This document shows, in pieces, positions 52,633-62,149 of a DNA stretch of 64,000 nucleotides (position 1 is the stretch's first letter; each line of letters opens with the position of its first letter). The stretch covers positions 1-64,000 of the forward strand of contig NZ_JAMBOH010000003.1 of assembly GCF_023715505.1 (NCBI RefSeq), read 5' to 3'. Both the position numbers and the translations under genes were made by a program. This DNA comes from Neobacillus cucumis (GTDB lineage: Bacteria; Bacillota; Bacilli; Bacillales_B; DSM-18226). The notes under the pieces are model-generated. The model was given only the letters and a program-made list of their open reading frames with translations, had not been told where the DNA came from and did no database searches.

Positions 52633-52662
52633 ATCATATGTGATGTAAACCTTATTTGTCAA
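52633..52662 (-). promoter_or_regulatory. SigA-type promoter of hutH
   Basis: Minus strand TTGACA (52657-52662) and TATGAT (52633-52638) with an 18-base spacer. A palindrome GATAATTATC (52626-52635) overlaps the -10 end. Confidence 0.7.
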
Positions 52663-52665
52663 TGA

Positions 52666-52680
52666 AAAATTCTGAATTTT
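52666..52680. promoter_or_regulatory. 15-bp palindrome upstream of the hutH -35, CodY-like
   Basis: AAAATTCTGAATTTT is a perfect palindrome around a central base, four bases upstream of the -35 box. Its TTCWGAA core agrees with the CodY consensus (AATTTTCWGAAAATT), with four mismatches outside the core. B. subtilis hut is repressed by CodY. Confidence 0.4.
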
Positions 52681-52682
52681 AA

Positions 52683-52708
52683 CACAATAGTACTTTAGCA
52701 CAATAGTA
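52683..52708. promoter_or_regulatory. Paired direct repeats, candidate AraC-regulator site
   Basis: CACAATAGTA at 52683-52692 and 52699-52708: exact 10-bp direct repeats, 16-bp period, 21-46 bases upstream of the hutH -35. AraC-type activators bind such paired direct half-sites. Confidence 0.45.
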
Positions 52709-52748
52709 AATGAAAGGCTATAACCAATTGAAAAATCCCATTTCATAG

Positions 52749-52790
52749 AAAAGAGGAGACTGCACATTTCCAGGCAGCCCCCTCTTTTTT
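52749..52790 (-). terminator. Terminator of the pst-phoU operon
   Basis: Minus strand AAAAAAGAGG..GCTG ... CAGTCTCCTCTTTT; imperfect stem directly after the phoU stop. Confidence 0.65.
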
Positions 52791-53448
52791 AAGCATTTAA
52801 GTTTATTCTTTTTCCTGTAACAAGATAAATAACATTCTCGGCAATATTCGTTGAATGGTCAGCGATTCTTTCAACATTTCTACAAACAAATGCTAACTGA
52901 ATAATTTGGTTGGTTGAATTCAGATTTTGCGGAATATATCCCATTAATTCTTGGATTAACTGGCCAAACATTTGATCCACCTGGTCATCTTTTTTTGCGC
53001 ATTCTTGTGCCAAAGAAACATCCTCAGTGGTAAAAGCTTCAATCGACTCAGAAACCATCTCCAAAGCGATTCCCATCATATTTGGTATATCAATGATCTC
53101 CTTAATATGCTTTTCATTACCTATGTGAATGGTGGATTTGGCGATATTTACGGCAATATCAGCCAATCTTTCAATTTCTGATGATACCTTTAATGCAGCG
53201 CTTATTTTTCTAAGGTCGGTAGCTACAGGTGATTCTCTTGCAATTAATAATAATGCTTTATCATTTATTTCTTGTTCCAATTGATTAATTTCGTTATCCC
53301 CCATTAGAACAGCCTTTGCCTGATCGAGGTCTTGATTGACTAAAGAAAGCATAGCATCTTTAATCGCCATTTCCGCTTTTTTAGCCATGGTTAATAGCAT
53401 TGCGTTTAACTGGATTAAATTATGATCAAAATTAGACCTTGTACTCAT
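52789..53448 (-). CDS. phoU: Phosphate-uptake regulator PhoU
   Basis: The 219-residue all-helical protein has two PhoU repeats, each a three-helix bundle, with the metal-binding E/D clusters SSEIERLADIAVNIAKS and VCRNVERIADHSTNIAENVI. It dampens Pst transport and Pho signalling. The start is the ATG at 53448 with GGGGTGG before it; the longer frame lies inside the end of pstB. It closes the pst operon. Confidence 0.93.
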   Translation of the reverse strand: MSTRSNFDHNLIQLNAMLLTMAKKAEMAIKDAMLSLVNQDLDQAKAVLMGDNEINQLEQEINDKALLLIARESPVATDLRKISAALKVSSEIERLADIAVNIAKSTIHIGNEKHIKEIIDIPNMMGIALEMVSESIEAFTTEDVSLAQECAKKDDQVDQMFGQLIQELMGYIPQNLNSTNQIIQLAFVCRNVERIADHSTNIAENVIYLVTGKRINLNA

Positions 53449-53461
53449 TCTGTCCACCCCA

Positions 53462-54235
53462 TCATCCGAATCTTCCGGTAATATACCCTTCCGTACGTGA
53501 GTCCGCAGGGTTTGAAAATATAGCTGCAGTAGCATCTAATTCAATAAGCTCTCCCATTAAGAAGAAGGCTGTTTTGTCTGACACCCGAGAAGCCTGCTGC
53601 ATATTGTGAGTAACAATGACAATCGTATATTTCTCTTTTAGCTCTAAGATCAATTCTTCTATCTTCAAGGTGGAGATGGGATCTAACGCAGAGGTTGGTT
53701 CATCCATTAGTAATACCTCAGGTTTGGTCGCTAAAGCTCTGGCGATACATAATCTTTGCTGCTGCCCACCCGATAACCCTAAAGCAGGTGCGTGTAATCG
53801 GTCCTTCACTTCATCCCATAATGCTACGTCCATCAATGATTTTGTGACAATTTCATCAAGATGTACCTTCTTCTTAATCCCATGGATTCTTGGTCCGTAG
53901 GCTATATTATCATAAATAGACTGTGGAAAAGGGTTTCCCTTTTGGAAGACCATCCCTACATGTTTGCGAAGGTCAACAAGGTCCACTTTCTCATCGAGAA
54001 TGTTTTTACCATTTAGATTAATCTCGCCTGTCATTTTGACATTTGGAATCATATTAATCATTAAGTTAAGTGTTTTAATAAAGGTTGATTTACCACATCC
54101 TGATGGTCCTATGATTGCTGTCACTTCTTTTTTATTAATGGAAAAATTTATATCCTTTAAGGCATGATGGTCTCCATACCATAAATTTAAATTATTTATA
54201 TCAAATATTTGTCTTGTTAATGTTGAAGTTGCCAT
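53462..54235 (-). CDS. pstB: Phosphate ABC transporter ATPase PstB (second copy)
   Basis: The 257-residue ATPase has Walker [10 protein letters not shown], the Q-loop [11 protein letters not shown], signature [16 protein letters not shown], Walker [13 protein letters not shown] and the H-loop [13 protein letters not shown], a PstB hallmark. It powers phosphate import through PstCA. It lies 12 bases after the other pstB copy; B. subtilis also has two (pstBA, pstBB). AAGGGGGC precedes the ATG. Confidence 0.94.
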   Translation of the reverse strand: MATSTLTRQIFDINNLNLWYGDHHALKDINFSINKKEVTAIIGPSGCGKSTFIKTLNLMINMIPNVKMTGEINLNGKNILDEKVDLVDLRKHVGMVFQKGNPFPQSIYDNIAYGPRIHGIKKKVHLDEIVTKSLMDVALWDEVKDRLHAPALGLSGGQQQRLCIARALATKPEVLLMDEPTSALDPISTLKIEELILELKEKYTIVIVTHNMQQASRVSDKTAFFLMGELIELDATAAIFSNPADSRTEGYITGRFG

Positions 54236-54247
54236 GATGTCGCCCCC

Positions 54248-55069
54248 TTATCCGAATCTTCCTGAAATATACTCTTCGGTCTTTTTTACGGAAGGATTGG
54301 TAAAGATTTTTTCAGTAGAATCATATTCGATTAAATCTCCATTTAAAAAGAAGGCTGTCTTATCAGAAATACGGGAAGCCTGCTGCATATTATGGGTAAC
54401 AATTATGATGGAATAATCCTTTTTTAAACCAACAATCAACTCTTCTACCTTCGCATTGGATATGGGATCTAATGCTGACGATGGCTCATCTAGGAGCATA
54501 ACTGCCGGCTTCATCGCAATAGTCCTAGCTATGCAAAGACGCTGTTGCTGTCCGCCGGATAGTGAAAGTGCAGATTTATAGAGTCGGTCCTTTACTTCAT
54601 CCCACAACGCTGCTTTTTCAAGACTTTCCTGTACGAGGTCATCAAGCAGGCTTTTCTTTTTAATACCACTAAACTTTAAAGCATGGGTAATGTTTTCATA
54701 GATTGATTTTGGAAATGGATTTGGCTTTTGAAATACCATACCAATTTCCTTTCTCAATGCGACCACATTTATTTGCTCGGATAAGATATTTAGATTTTCA
54801 TAAAGAATTTCTCCCTCAGCCCTTGCCCCAGGAATTAAATCATTCATCCGATTGATACTGCGTAAAAACGTTGACTTACCACAACCAGACGGACCAATTA
54901 ATGCAGTTACTGCATTTTTCTCTATATCCATTGAGATACCATTTACGGCACGTTTTTCCCCATAAAATATTTCTAAATTATTTACTTTTAAAATATTTTC
55001 CATTTGGAATGGGACGGTTGATTGAAATGTTTGTTCTATCGTTTCTTTTTCCAATAAAGTCGTAACCAT
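54248..55069 (-). CDS. pstB: Phosphate ABC transporter ATPase PstB (first copy)
   Basis: The 273-residue ATPase has the same motif set ([61 protein letters not shown]). It differs from the second copy over much of its length, with about 20 extra N-terminal residues. The two copies may form a heterodimer or serve different conditions; both have intact ATPase motifs. It follows pstA by 17 bases. Confidence 0.94.
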   Translation of the reverse strand: MVTTLLEKETIEQTFQSTVPFQMENILKVNNLEIFYGEKRAVNGISMDIEKNAVTALIGPSGCGKSTFLRSINRMNDLIPGARAEGEILYENLNILSEQINVVALRKEIGMVFQKPNPFPKSIYENITHALKFSGIKKKSLLDDLVQESLEKAALWDEVKDRLYKSALSLSGGQQQRLCIARTIAMKPAVMLLDEPSSALDPISNAKVEELIVGLKKDYSIIIVTHNMQQASRISDKTAFFLNGDLIEYDSTEKIFTNPSVKKTEEYISGRFG

Positions 55070-55086
55070 CCGTTTTCACCTGCCCT

Positions 55087-55974
55087 TTATTTTGTTGCAG
55101 TGATTTTTTTATGAATCATGCTTCCTATCCATCTAGCTAAAAGGTTAAATAGTAAGACTGAAATAACCAGCACGGCTGCAGAACCATTTGAGACCTCTTC
55201 AACGTCAGGTATTAACCCCTGTGTATTGACCGACCATATGTGTACAGCGAGTGTTTCTGCAGGACGAAAAATATTTAGCGGCGATTGATCAGAAAAGGGA
55301 TTCCAGTTTGCATAATCTAGTCTTGGTGTGGATAGACCAGCAGTAAATAACAATGCTGCTGCTTCACCAAATACCCTTCCTGCTGCTAGAATCGCACCAG
55401 TTAAAATCGATGGAAATGCGCTCGGTAAAATAACGGTTTTAATGGTGTGCCAATGTGTAATCCCTAACGCAAGACTTGCCTCTTTTAAATCACGAGGCAC
55501 TGCCCGAATGGCGTCCTCACTCACCCGCACCAGCACTGGAAGATTAAACACCGTTAATGCTAAGGCACCGCCCAAAATCGTATAACCCCAGCCAGTTAAA
55601 TTAACAAACATTAATAAACCAAACATTCCGATGACAATGGATGGGAGGGAAGCAAGTACTTCAATACAAGAACGGATTATATCCGTTACTTTTCCGGGCT
55701 TAGCATATTCAGCCATATATATTCCACCGCCTATACCAAGCGGCACTGTAATTAACATGGTTATAAACAGAACGTAAAAAGAATTAAATAATTGATCACG
55801 AATCCCTCCGCCCGCTCGTACATTACTTGAAGGCGTGGTTAAAAATTCGAGTGAAACATGTTTAAGTCCATTCACTAAAATATAGGAAAATAATCCAACT
55901 AAAATAGAAATGATAATAATAGCAATCGCCACAAATACTCCTGTGGCTAAACGGTCAGCAGTTTTACTATTCAT
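55087..55974 (-). CDS. pstA: Phosphate ABC transporter permease PstA
   Basis: The 295-residue membrane protein has six helices, the binding-protein-dependent transport motif EASLALGITHWHTIKTVILP (EAA loop) and the typical PstA stretch ASLPSIVIGMFGLLMFV. It pairs with PstC to form the phosphate channel. The start is the ATG at 55974 with GAGGAGG before it, overlapping the pstC stop (TAATG). Confidence 0.94.
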   Translation of the reverse strand: MNSKTADRLATGVFVAIAIIIISILVGLFSYILVNGLKHVSLEFLTTPSSNVRAGGGIRDQLFNSFYVLFITMLITVPLGIGGGIYMAEYAKPGKVTDIIRSCIEVLASLPSIVIGMFGLLMFVNLTGWGYTILGGALALTVFNLPVLVRVSEDAIRAVPRDLKEASLALGITHWHTIKTVILPSAFPSILTGAILAAGRVFGEAAALLFTAGLSTPRLDYANWNPFSDQSPLNIFRPAETLAVHIWSVNTQGLIPDVEEVSNGSAAVLVISVLLFNLLARWIGSMIHKKITATK

Positions 55975-56894
55975 TACAACTTCCTCCTCGATGACAGATA
56001 ACGGATCAGGAGAATAAACGCAAACGACATGACTAATAAAATGAGTCCCATGGACCAAAGCGTGTTATTTTCAACACTTCCGTAAGTGGTATGTCCCATG
56101 TTCAGTGTAATAATTGTCGTTAAGGTTGCAGAAGCATCCAAAAGGCTTGTTGGTAAATCTCGAACGTTTCCGATTACCATTTGAACGGCTAATGCTTCTC
56201 CAAATGCCCGCGCCATACCTAAAACTACAGCAGTCAGTAAGGTTGGCAATGCTGCAGGAATAAGAACCTTGCGTATAGTTTGCCAGCGGGTTGCTCCAAG
56301 AGCATAAGAGCCTTCTCTCAAATTCTTTGGCAATGAACTCATCGCATCTGTCGCAATGGTCGTAATCGTTGGTAAAATCATAATCGATAACACAATTGTC
56401 CCTGAAAGCAAACTAAATCCTAGTCCGCCAACATGTTCCCTAACAAAAGGAACTAATACTGTTAGGCCGATGAATCCATATACAACCGATGGTATTCCAA
56501 CTAAAAGCTCAATGATCGGTTGTAATATTTTTCTCCCCCATGAAGGTGCAATCTCTGTCATGAATATTGCCCCGCCAATTCCTAATGGTGCAGCAACAAT
56601 TGCCGATAAAAAAGTAACGGCAAAGGATCCAAAGATAAACGGTAATGCCCCATATTCTGGATTAGCTTTATTGGTAGGATTCCAGTGAATACTGGTTACG
56701 AACTCAATAAGACTAACACTATTCTGAGTAAATGATTGTAAACCTTTTGTGCCAAGAAAGATGGTAATGGATATGGTTGCAGAAATCATTATCACAGCGC
56801 ATAAAATCACAAGAAACTTCCCGCGAACTTCTCCATTCATCCAATTTTTCTCAGACTTTAACAATCTTTCCTTTGCAGGTATAATTTTTTCCAT
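55974..56894 (-). CDS. pstC: Phosphate ABC transporter permease PstC
   Basis: The 306-residue membrane protein has six helices, the PstC motif ELLVGIPSVVYGFIGLTVLV and the EAA loop EGSYALGATRWQTIRKVLIP. The start is the ATG at 56894 with AGGGGTG before it. It is the first gene of the operon: a Pho box lies upstream, and the phosphate-binding protein gene pstS, normally in this place, is absent. Confidence 0.94.
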   Translation of the reverse strand: MEKIIPAKERLLKSEKNWMNGEVRGKFLVILCAVIMISATISITIFLGTKGLQSFTQNSVSLIEFVTSIHWNPTNKANPEYGALPFIFGSFAVTFLSAIVAAPLGIGGAIFMTEIAPSWGRKILQPIIELLVGIPSVVYGFIGLTVLVPFVREHVGGLGFSLLSGTIVLSIMILPTITTIATDAMSSLPKNLREGSYALGATRWQTIRKVLIPAALPTLLTAVVLGMARAFGEALAVQMVIGNVRDLPTSLLDASATLTTIITLNMGHTTYGSVENNTLWSMGLILLVMSFAFILLIRYLSSRRKL

Positions 56895-57019
56895 TGCAGC
56901 AGCACCCCTAAATACGTCATAAGAGGGTAAATACGAGACCTGCACTTACCCAGTTATTCAATTATACGAACAGTTTGATCTTCATTGGTTTCACTTACAT
57001 ATACAAGCATAAATCCTGA

Positions 57020-57079
57020 GTGTAAACGGGGTTTTAATGGTATGTAAAGGTTTTGTAAATCTATGTATAGATATTGTAA
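57020..57079 (-). promoter_or_regulatory. PhoP-binding Pho box of the pst operon
   Basis: On the minus strand TTTACA-like hexamers recur about every 11 bases: 57074-57079 (TTTACA), 57063-57068 (TATACA), 57053-57058, 57042-57047, and after one missing unit 57020-57025. This matches the B. subtilis PhoP consensus of TT(A/C/T)ACA repeats with 4-6-base spacers, and it lies about 130 bases before pstC. Confidence 0.8.
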
Positions 57080-57091
57080 ATTCGGAAAAAA

Positions 57092-57125
57092 TAAAAAAAC
57101 CACCTATTTCATTTGAACAGGTGGT
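57092..57125 (-). terminator. Terminator of pbpA
   Basis: Minus strand AACCACCT-(13 bases)-AGGTGGTT followed by TTTTTATTTT, just after the pbpA stop and before the Pho box. Confidence 0.8.
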
Positions 57126-57140
57126 TAAGTGAGTATTAAA

Positions 57141-59297
57141 TTATTGACTAGTTTGGCTGTTTTGAGTGGTATCAACTGTAGTTTGGTTTGCCTGCTGCTC
57201 CGTTCCTGAAATACCATCTATTGTTTGACGTGTTTTCTTCAAGTCAAAATAGGCATCCAAAACTCTGCGGCCAATTAGGTTGTTTATACTTGGACCACTG
57301 CTGCCTGAATAGGCCCATGGCACAACTACAGCCACAGCTACTTCTGGATTATCAGATGGTGCATAGCTGACAAGACTTAAGTTCCAGACCTCTGTACCAC
57401 GTTTTGTTTTATCTGATCCATCATAAAATGCCTGTGCTGTTCCGGTTTTTCCTGCAGGGTGATATGGTGCACTCCTAAAGTAACTAGTGGCTGTACCATC
57501 GCCAACCTGCATAACCATTCGGAACCCTTCTTGGACACGTTTAATCCAAGCATCCTTCATATCAATCCGATTTAAAACTTTGGGTTCAATTTCTTCAACA
57601 ATCGGTCCTAACTCATTACTTTCCATAACCGGCTCACGAATTTCCTTTACAATATGCGGCTGAACACGATTACCACCATTGGCAATTGTGGATACATACT
57701 GAGCCAGCTGCATTGGAGTGTAGGTATCATACTGACCAATGGCAAAGTCAAGAAGTTTACCCGGAATATTCTCAGTGCCTGGAAAACCACTCATTTCATT
57801 TGGCAGGTCAATACCTGTCCGTGCCCCAAGACCAAATTGGCTAAATGATTGCCGCATGGTGTTAAATGTCTTTGCAGTTTCCATATTTAGTGTTCCATTT
57901 GGAACATATTTTCCATGTGCCATCGCAATAACGGTCTTCCACATATAAACGTTGGAAGAAACTTGTAAGGCTCGTAGATCATTAATGGAACCAAAGGTTT
58001 TCCATGATTTCTTTATAGGAGTATTTTTAATTACTAACGGTTCATCTAGTTGGTATGAACCCGGTTTAATTGCACCAGTTTGATAGCCAGTTAAAACAGT
58101 AGCCCCTTTCACTGCTGATCCCACGTTGTAAGAGCTCGTAAAATTACCACTAGCATAGTCCTTCATGACTGTCTTTCCATTACTGTCCTTACCAATTAGT
58201 TTTCCGGCCATAGACAATATTTCACCTGTATTAGGATTCATGACAATGGCAAAGGCACGGTCCATAACACCGGTATTAGGTTTACTTTTAGCAGACCACA
58301 TTTCTTCTTCTACTATTTTTTCAACCTGCTTTTGAAGGTCCATGTCAATGGTTAAAACTAGATCATCCCCTCGCTTCCCTTCTGAAACAACATCAGTAGA
58401 AAGGACTTTCCCGGATTTGTCAGTTACGGTTTTTACTTTTGCCTTTTGTCCATGGAGAACATTTTCATATTTTAATTCAAGATAACTTTTCCCTACGCGG
58501 TCATTTCTACTGTAACCCTGTGCAAGATATTTATCTAACTGCTCCTTTGGGATACCCGCTTCTGAGGAAGTCACATCCCCCAATATAGATTTTAAGGTGG
58601 TACCAAAAGTATATTTACGTTCCCAGTCTGTTGTAGTATCAACACCAGGCAGATTCGCTAAATTTTCACTAACAATGGCAAATTCTTCTGCGGTAACTTC
58701 TTTATTTTTAACTATTTGAGGTGTTAAGGCATAACCACTATTGAATTGCCTATAAATAGCAAGTGTCTCAAGCTCCTCTGGTTTAAAACTATTTATTTCC
58801 TCATCAGTAACCCGGTCCAGCTGTAATTGATAAATTTTCTTATCGTCTATTTTTTTCTGATTATAAGCTGCCCATTCTTTTTTGGTAATTTTCGCTTTGG
58901 CTTCTTTCGGATGATTGGTTATCCAAAAATCCTTTTTATCACGGATTGGAATTTTTGAGGTATCCATTGAGATGAACTTAGCTAATTTAGCTGCTGTGTC
59001 CAACATTTCCTTCTGCGTAACATTTTGACTTTTTGTATAAGTAATCGCATTTAGCGGACTATTATCAACAATTGTCTTACCATTACGATCATACATTTTC
59101 CCCCTTGGTACAGGGGTATTGACGGTAATATCCTCTGTTCGTTGAATTTCCCGTTTAAAATCATCGCCAAAAACAATTTGCAGTTCTCCAAGACGAAGAA
59201 TTAGAACAGAAAAAAGGATAAATACAACAAAAAACACCATATTTAGACGAAACGGGACATGTGTCTTTTTCTTTTTCTTTTTAAGATTCAAGGTCAA
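57141..59297 (-). CDS. pbpA: Penicillin-binding protein 2A, peptidoglycan transpeptidase
   Basis: The 718-residue class B PBP has one membrane anchor (about 15-38), a dimerisation/pedestal domain beginning TPVPRGKMYDRNGKTIVD, and a transpeptidase domain with the active-site serine in GSAVKG (near 385), SSN in LQVSSNVYMW, and the KTG box HPAGKTGTAQAF. It cross-links cell-wall peptides during elongation. The start is TTG at 59297, with AAGGAAG before it. B. subtilis pbpA has the same neighbours (yqgE, pst). Confidence 0.93.
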   Translation of the reverse strand: MTLNLKKKKKKTHVPFRLNMVFFVVFILFSVLILRLGELQIVFGDDFKREIQRTEDITVNTPVPRGKMYDRNGKTIVDNSPLNAITYTKSQNVTQKEMLDTAAKLAKFISMDTSKIPIRDKKDFWITNHPKEAKAKITKKEWAAYNQKKIDDKKIYQLQLDRVTDEEINSFKPEELETLAIYRQFNSGYALTPQIVKNKEVTAEEFAIVSENLANLPGVDTTTDWERKYTFGTTLKSILGDVTSSEAGIPKEQLDKYLAQGYSRNDRVGKSYLELKYENVLHGQKAKVKTVTDKSGKVLSTDVVSEGKRGDDLVLTIDMDLQKQVEKIVEEEMWSAKSKPNTGVMDRAFAIVMNPNTGEILSMAGKLIGKDSNGKTVMKDYASGNFTSSYNVGSAVKGATVLTGYQTGAIKPGSYQLDEPLVIKNTPIKKSWKTFGSINDLRALQVSSNVYMWKTVIAMAHGKYVPNGTLNMETAKTFNTMRQSFSQFGLGARTGIDLPNEMSGFPGTENIPGKLLDFAIGQYDTYTPMQLAQYVSTIANGGNRVQPHIVKEIREPVMESNELGPIVEEIEPKVLNRIDMKDAWIKRVQEGFRMVMQVGDGTATSYFRSAPYHPAGKTGTAQAFYDGSDKTKRGTEVWNLSLVSYAPSDNPEVAVAVVVPWAYSGSSGPSINNLIGRRVLDAYFDLKKTRQTIDGISGTEQQANQTTVDTTQNSQTSQ

Positions 59298-59450
59298 TCT
59301 ACACTTCCTTTACTCGAAGGCTTACATATCTTTCTTTATTTTAAAGGATAATGTTCTATTTTTCTATGAATAACCCTTACCAATTTTGTTAAAAAACCTA
59401 GACCAAATTGTTTCCTTTTTGAGTACCATGCCACTTTTCGGTGATTGTAC

Positions 59451-59480
59451 AAAAAAAAACGATGAGATTAAACTCACCGC
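59451..59480 (-). terminator. Terminator of yqgE
   Basis: Minus strand GCGGTGAG-TTTAAT-CTCATCGT followed by nine T. Confidence 0.8.
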
Positions 59481-59481
59481 T

Positions 59482-60699
59482 TTATGCTGCAGGTAATCGA
59501 ACTCTTCTCATAAACAAATAGATTAATAAATGACCCGCACCTAAAAAGAATAATAAAATCGGAATACTTTTTTCCTCATTAAACCACGTAACAGCCGCTA
59601 GGAAAGCTAGGACCGATATAATCCTGCCAAGATTGAGATAGATTTCCCGAACAACAATATACTCAATCCTCATTTCTGCCGCTTTCCATCCAGACCCAAT
59701 TACATCATATGTAGTTGAACTATAAGGGACTAACAATAGTGGGTACGCTATCGCAATCATCCCTCCATATAATAATAATTTCACAAAATTCAAATCCCAA
59801 ATAATCAACAGGACTGAAGCGTAAAGGATAATCCCGCCAATTAGAATCGCTTTTTTTCGATGTTTTTTCTTAATTAATCGTGACGCAAGGTAGTAAGCAA
59901 CAAAGGAAATTCCCGAATTGATTAGGCCAAACGTACCTAAAGACATTTCACTTCCTGTCGAAATATAAACAAAAACAGAGATGACAAAAGCAAAAGTACC
60001 CTCTCGTAATCCCTGAACAAAATGAGCATTTGTTACAAAACGCCAATTTTCGTTTTGTTTCCTTTCCTCAATAATTCGTGTAAAGCAATATTTTCCGGAA
60101 GCAGGCCTTGGTTTTAATGAAAAACTCATAAACACCGCTAACCCGAATAATGCAAGTGATAAACCAAAAACAAACGTATATCCGGTAAATTCTTCAAATC
60201 TTGTGATGATAATACCTGCTGCGATCGGCCCAATCATGCCGCCTGCAGAAGATAATATCCCTAAAAATCCATTAAAAAAATCTCTTGTCTCTGGTTCGGT
60301 AATTTCAAAAGTTAATACATTATAGGCTAACCAATAGAAGCCATAACCAATTCCAAGCAGGCCGCCTAATAAAAGTAAATAAGTAGAAGCATTTGTGCCC
60401 GTAATCAGTACAGCAAGATAAAACACTGCTAAAGCGATTACACCAATTCGAAGCACAATCACTCGATCGATTTTTTTCGCCCACCGCCCCGCCAATATAA
60501 ACGTTAACGGCTGTAATACGACTATTGAGAGGTTATATAGGGCAATATCGGAATACTGTCCTGTTTGCTTCCAAAGATAAATATTCACAAATGTGTTGGA
60601 TAAAGCAACACTCAATGAATACAAACCTCCAATGATCAGCAAAAGTGATAAATCCTTTGTTAATTCCACGTCACCTAAAATCTTAAATTTTTTTGCCAT
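59482..60699 (-). CDS. yqgE: MFS transporter YqgE
   Basis: The 405-residue protein has about 12 membrane helices and an early YSLSVALSNTFVNIYLWKQT pattern, typical of the YqgE-type MFS family. The A-loop between helices 2 and 3 (LAGRWAKKIDRVIVLRIG) fits the MFS motif. Substrate unknown. It lies between sodA and pbpA exactly as in B. subtilis. GGGGAG precedes the ATG. Confidence 0.85.
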   Translation of the reverse strand: MAKKFKILGDVELTKDLSLLLIIGGLYSLSVALSNTFVNIYLWKQTGQYSDIALYNLSIVVLQPLTFILAGRWAKKIDRVIVLRIGVIALAVFYLAVLITGTNASTYLLLLGGLLGIGYGFYWLAYNVLTFEITEPETRDFFNGFLGILSSAGGMIGPIAAGIIITRFEEFTGYTFVFGLSLALFGLAVFMSFSLKPRPASGKYCFTRIIEERKQNENWRFVTNAHFVQGLREGTFAFVISVFVYISTGSEMSLGTFGLINSGISFVAYYLASRLIKKKHRKKAILIGGIILYASVLLIIWDLNFVKLLLYGGMIAIAYPLLLVPYSSTTYDVIGSGWKAAEMRIEYIVVREIYLNLGRIISVLAFLAAVTWFNEEKSIPILLFFLGAGHLLIYLFMRRVRLPAA

Positions 60700-61139
60700 A
60701 AAAAAAACTCCCCTTTGTCATAAGGGTAGTCTTTATCAAGGACAAGGTTCTTATACCAATTTAAGTGAATAAGAAAAGCGCAAGCGCCTCGGTCAGCCCC
60801 GATATAGGGCGACTTGTGGACTGGCCAGCGAAAGCAGGGTCAAAGACTAGTCGCCCTTAATGCGTACAGAAAGCGATAGCTTTCTGTAGCCAAGCATAAG
60901 ACGAGCCGGCCGAAAGGTTGCTTTTTAACCTAACGGATTGTTCTAAATGTGGAGGCGACTATCCTGGGACTCTAGACTAAGACGTACCCTGCAAGAAGGC
61001 GCTTTTTGCCTTCTTCAGGGGGTGGTAGACTTGCGTCCCAAGGAGCCGCAACTGGATAAGCTGTAGACCATCGAGGGGCTAGGCGCTGGAGCTAGACAAT
61101 TCTCAAAGTAAAAAACTTTTGAACTTTCTTATCCCATGA
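60700..61139. other. Intergenic region filled by a repeat
   Basis: About 340 of these bases form one long copy of the intergenic repeat (60772-61109). No gene is seen. Confidence 0.6.
60772..61109. repeat. Intergenic repeat of Bacillaceae type, long copy
   Basis: Starts AAGCGCAAGCGCC and ends GGCGCTGGAGCTAGAC with AATTCTC, the same ends as 30980-31116. Internal modules include AGACGAGCCGGCCGAAAGGT, hairpins AGCGATAGCTTTCTG-like and AAGAAGGCGC...GCCTTCTT. It carries about 200 extra bases compared with the short copy. Confidence 0.65.
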
Positions 61140-61168
61140 AAAAAAGACAGCTAAATGCTGTCTTTTTA
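61140..61168 (-). terminator. Terminator of sodA
   Basis: AAAAAGACAGC-TAAAT-GCTGTCTTTTT, perfect stem. Confidence 0.85.
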
Positions 61169-61176
61169 ACGCTCCA

Positions 61177-61785
61177 TTACTTCGCTGCGTTATAACGCTT
61201 AGAAACTTCATCCCAGTTAACAACATTCCAGAACGAAGAAATGTAATCAGGACGTTTGTTTTGATACTTTAGGTAGTAAGCATGCTCCCAAACATCAAGG
61301 CCAAGAATTGGAGTTTTTCCTTCCATTAATGGAGAATCTTGATTTGGAGTGCTAGAAACTTCTAATTCACCATTGTTTACAGTTAACCAAGCCCAGCCAG
61401 AGCCGAAGCGTGTAGTTGCTGCTTTTGCAAACTCTTCTTTGAAATTTTCGAAGCTGCCAAATTTGCCAGTGATTGCGTCAGCCAATTCACCAGTTGGGGC
61501 ACCACCGCCATTAGGAGAAAGGATTTGCCAGAATAAAGAGTGGTTAGCATGCCCACCGCCATTATTGCGCACAGCTGTACGTGCAGCCTCTGGAACCGCA
61601 TCCAAATTCGAAATTACTTCTTCAACTGATTTAGAAAGTAATTCTTCATTTCCAGCTAATGCATTATTTAAGTTTGTAACATATGTGTTGTGGTGTCTAG
61701 TGTGGTGAATATTCATTGTTTCTTTGTCGATGTGTGGTTCTAGTGCATCCTCTGCATAAGGTAATTTTGGTAATTCAAATGCCAT
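61177..61785 (-). CDS. sodA: Superoxide dismutase (Mn)
   Basis: The 202-residue enzyme converts superoxide to peroxide and oxygen. The metal ligands are His27, His82, Asp164 and His168 (in NHSLFW and DVWEHAYY). The [17 protein letters not shown] opening and the GGGHANH stretch are typical of Bacillus SodA. AGGAGG precedes the ATG. A PerR-like dyad lies about 65 bases upstream. Confidence 0.96.
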   Translation of the reverse strand: MAFELPKLPYAEDALEPHIDKETMNIHHTRHHNTYVTNLNNALAGNEELLSKSVEEVISNLDAVPEAARTAVRNNGGGHANHSLFWQILSPNGGGAPTGELADAITGKFGSFENFKEEFAKAATTRFGSGWAWLTVNNGELEVSSTPNQDSPLMEGKTPILGLDVWEHAYYLKYQNKRPDYISSFWNVVNWDEVSKRYNAAK

Positions 61786-62149
61786 GATAAATTCCTCCTA
61801 TGTACTATTATTTGTTATGGGCTTTAGCCGCTTATAACCTCTAACTTATAAGAATAATTCTAAAGCTTTACTTAAAAGATACCAAAATTGGTTTTTCCTT
61901 TCAAATAAAATGCTTATACCCAACATAAATACAATTTCCCTTTTACAGATTTTTATACCCTTTAAAAGGGGCAGTAACCTATTACCAAGCTATTTTTCGA
62001 AAATTTGTCATGATTCACCAAAGAGGCATCCTGTCAACGATTTTTGTCATAACTGAACGATGGGACTACCCTATATCATTAAAGCCTTATTGACATGATA
62101 TTTATAATAGATTTTAATCAACTTGTAGAGGTAAAAGGGAGTGACAAAT
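61786..62149. other. Divergent sodA-fnr intergenic region
   Basis: Holds the sodA upstream region with a PerR-like dyad and the fnr upstream region with TATAAT at 62103-62108 but no good -35. No gene is seen. Confidence 0.5.
61849..61863 (-). promoter_or_regulatory. PerR/Fur-like box upstream of sodA
   Basis: Minus strand TTAGAATTATTCTTA has the AGAAT-T-ATTCT dyad and differs from the Per box TTATAATNATTATAA at three places. Confidence 0.35.
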
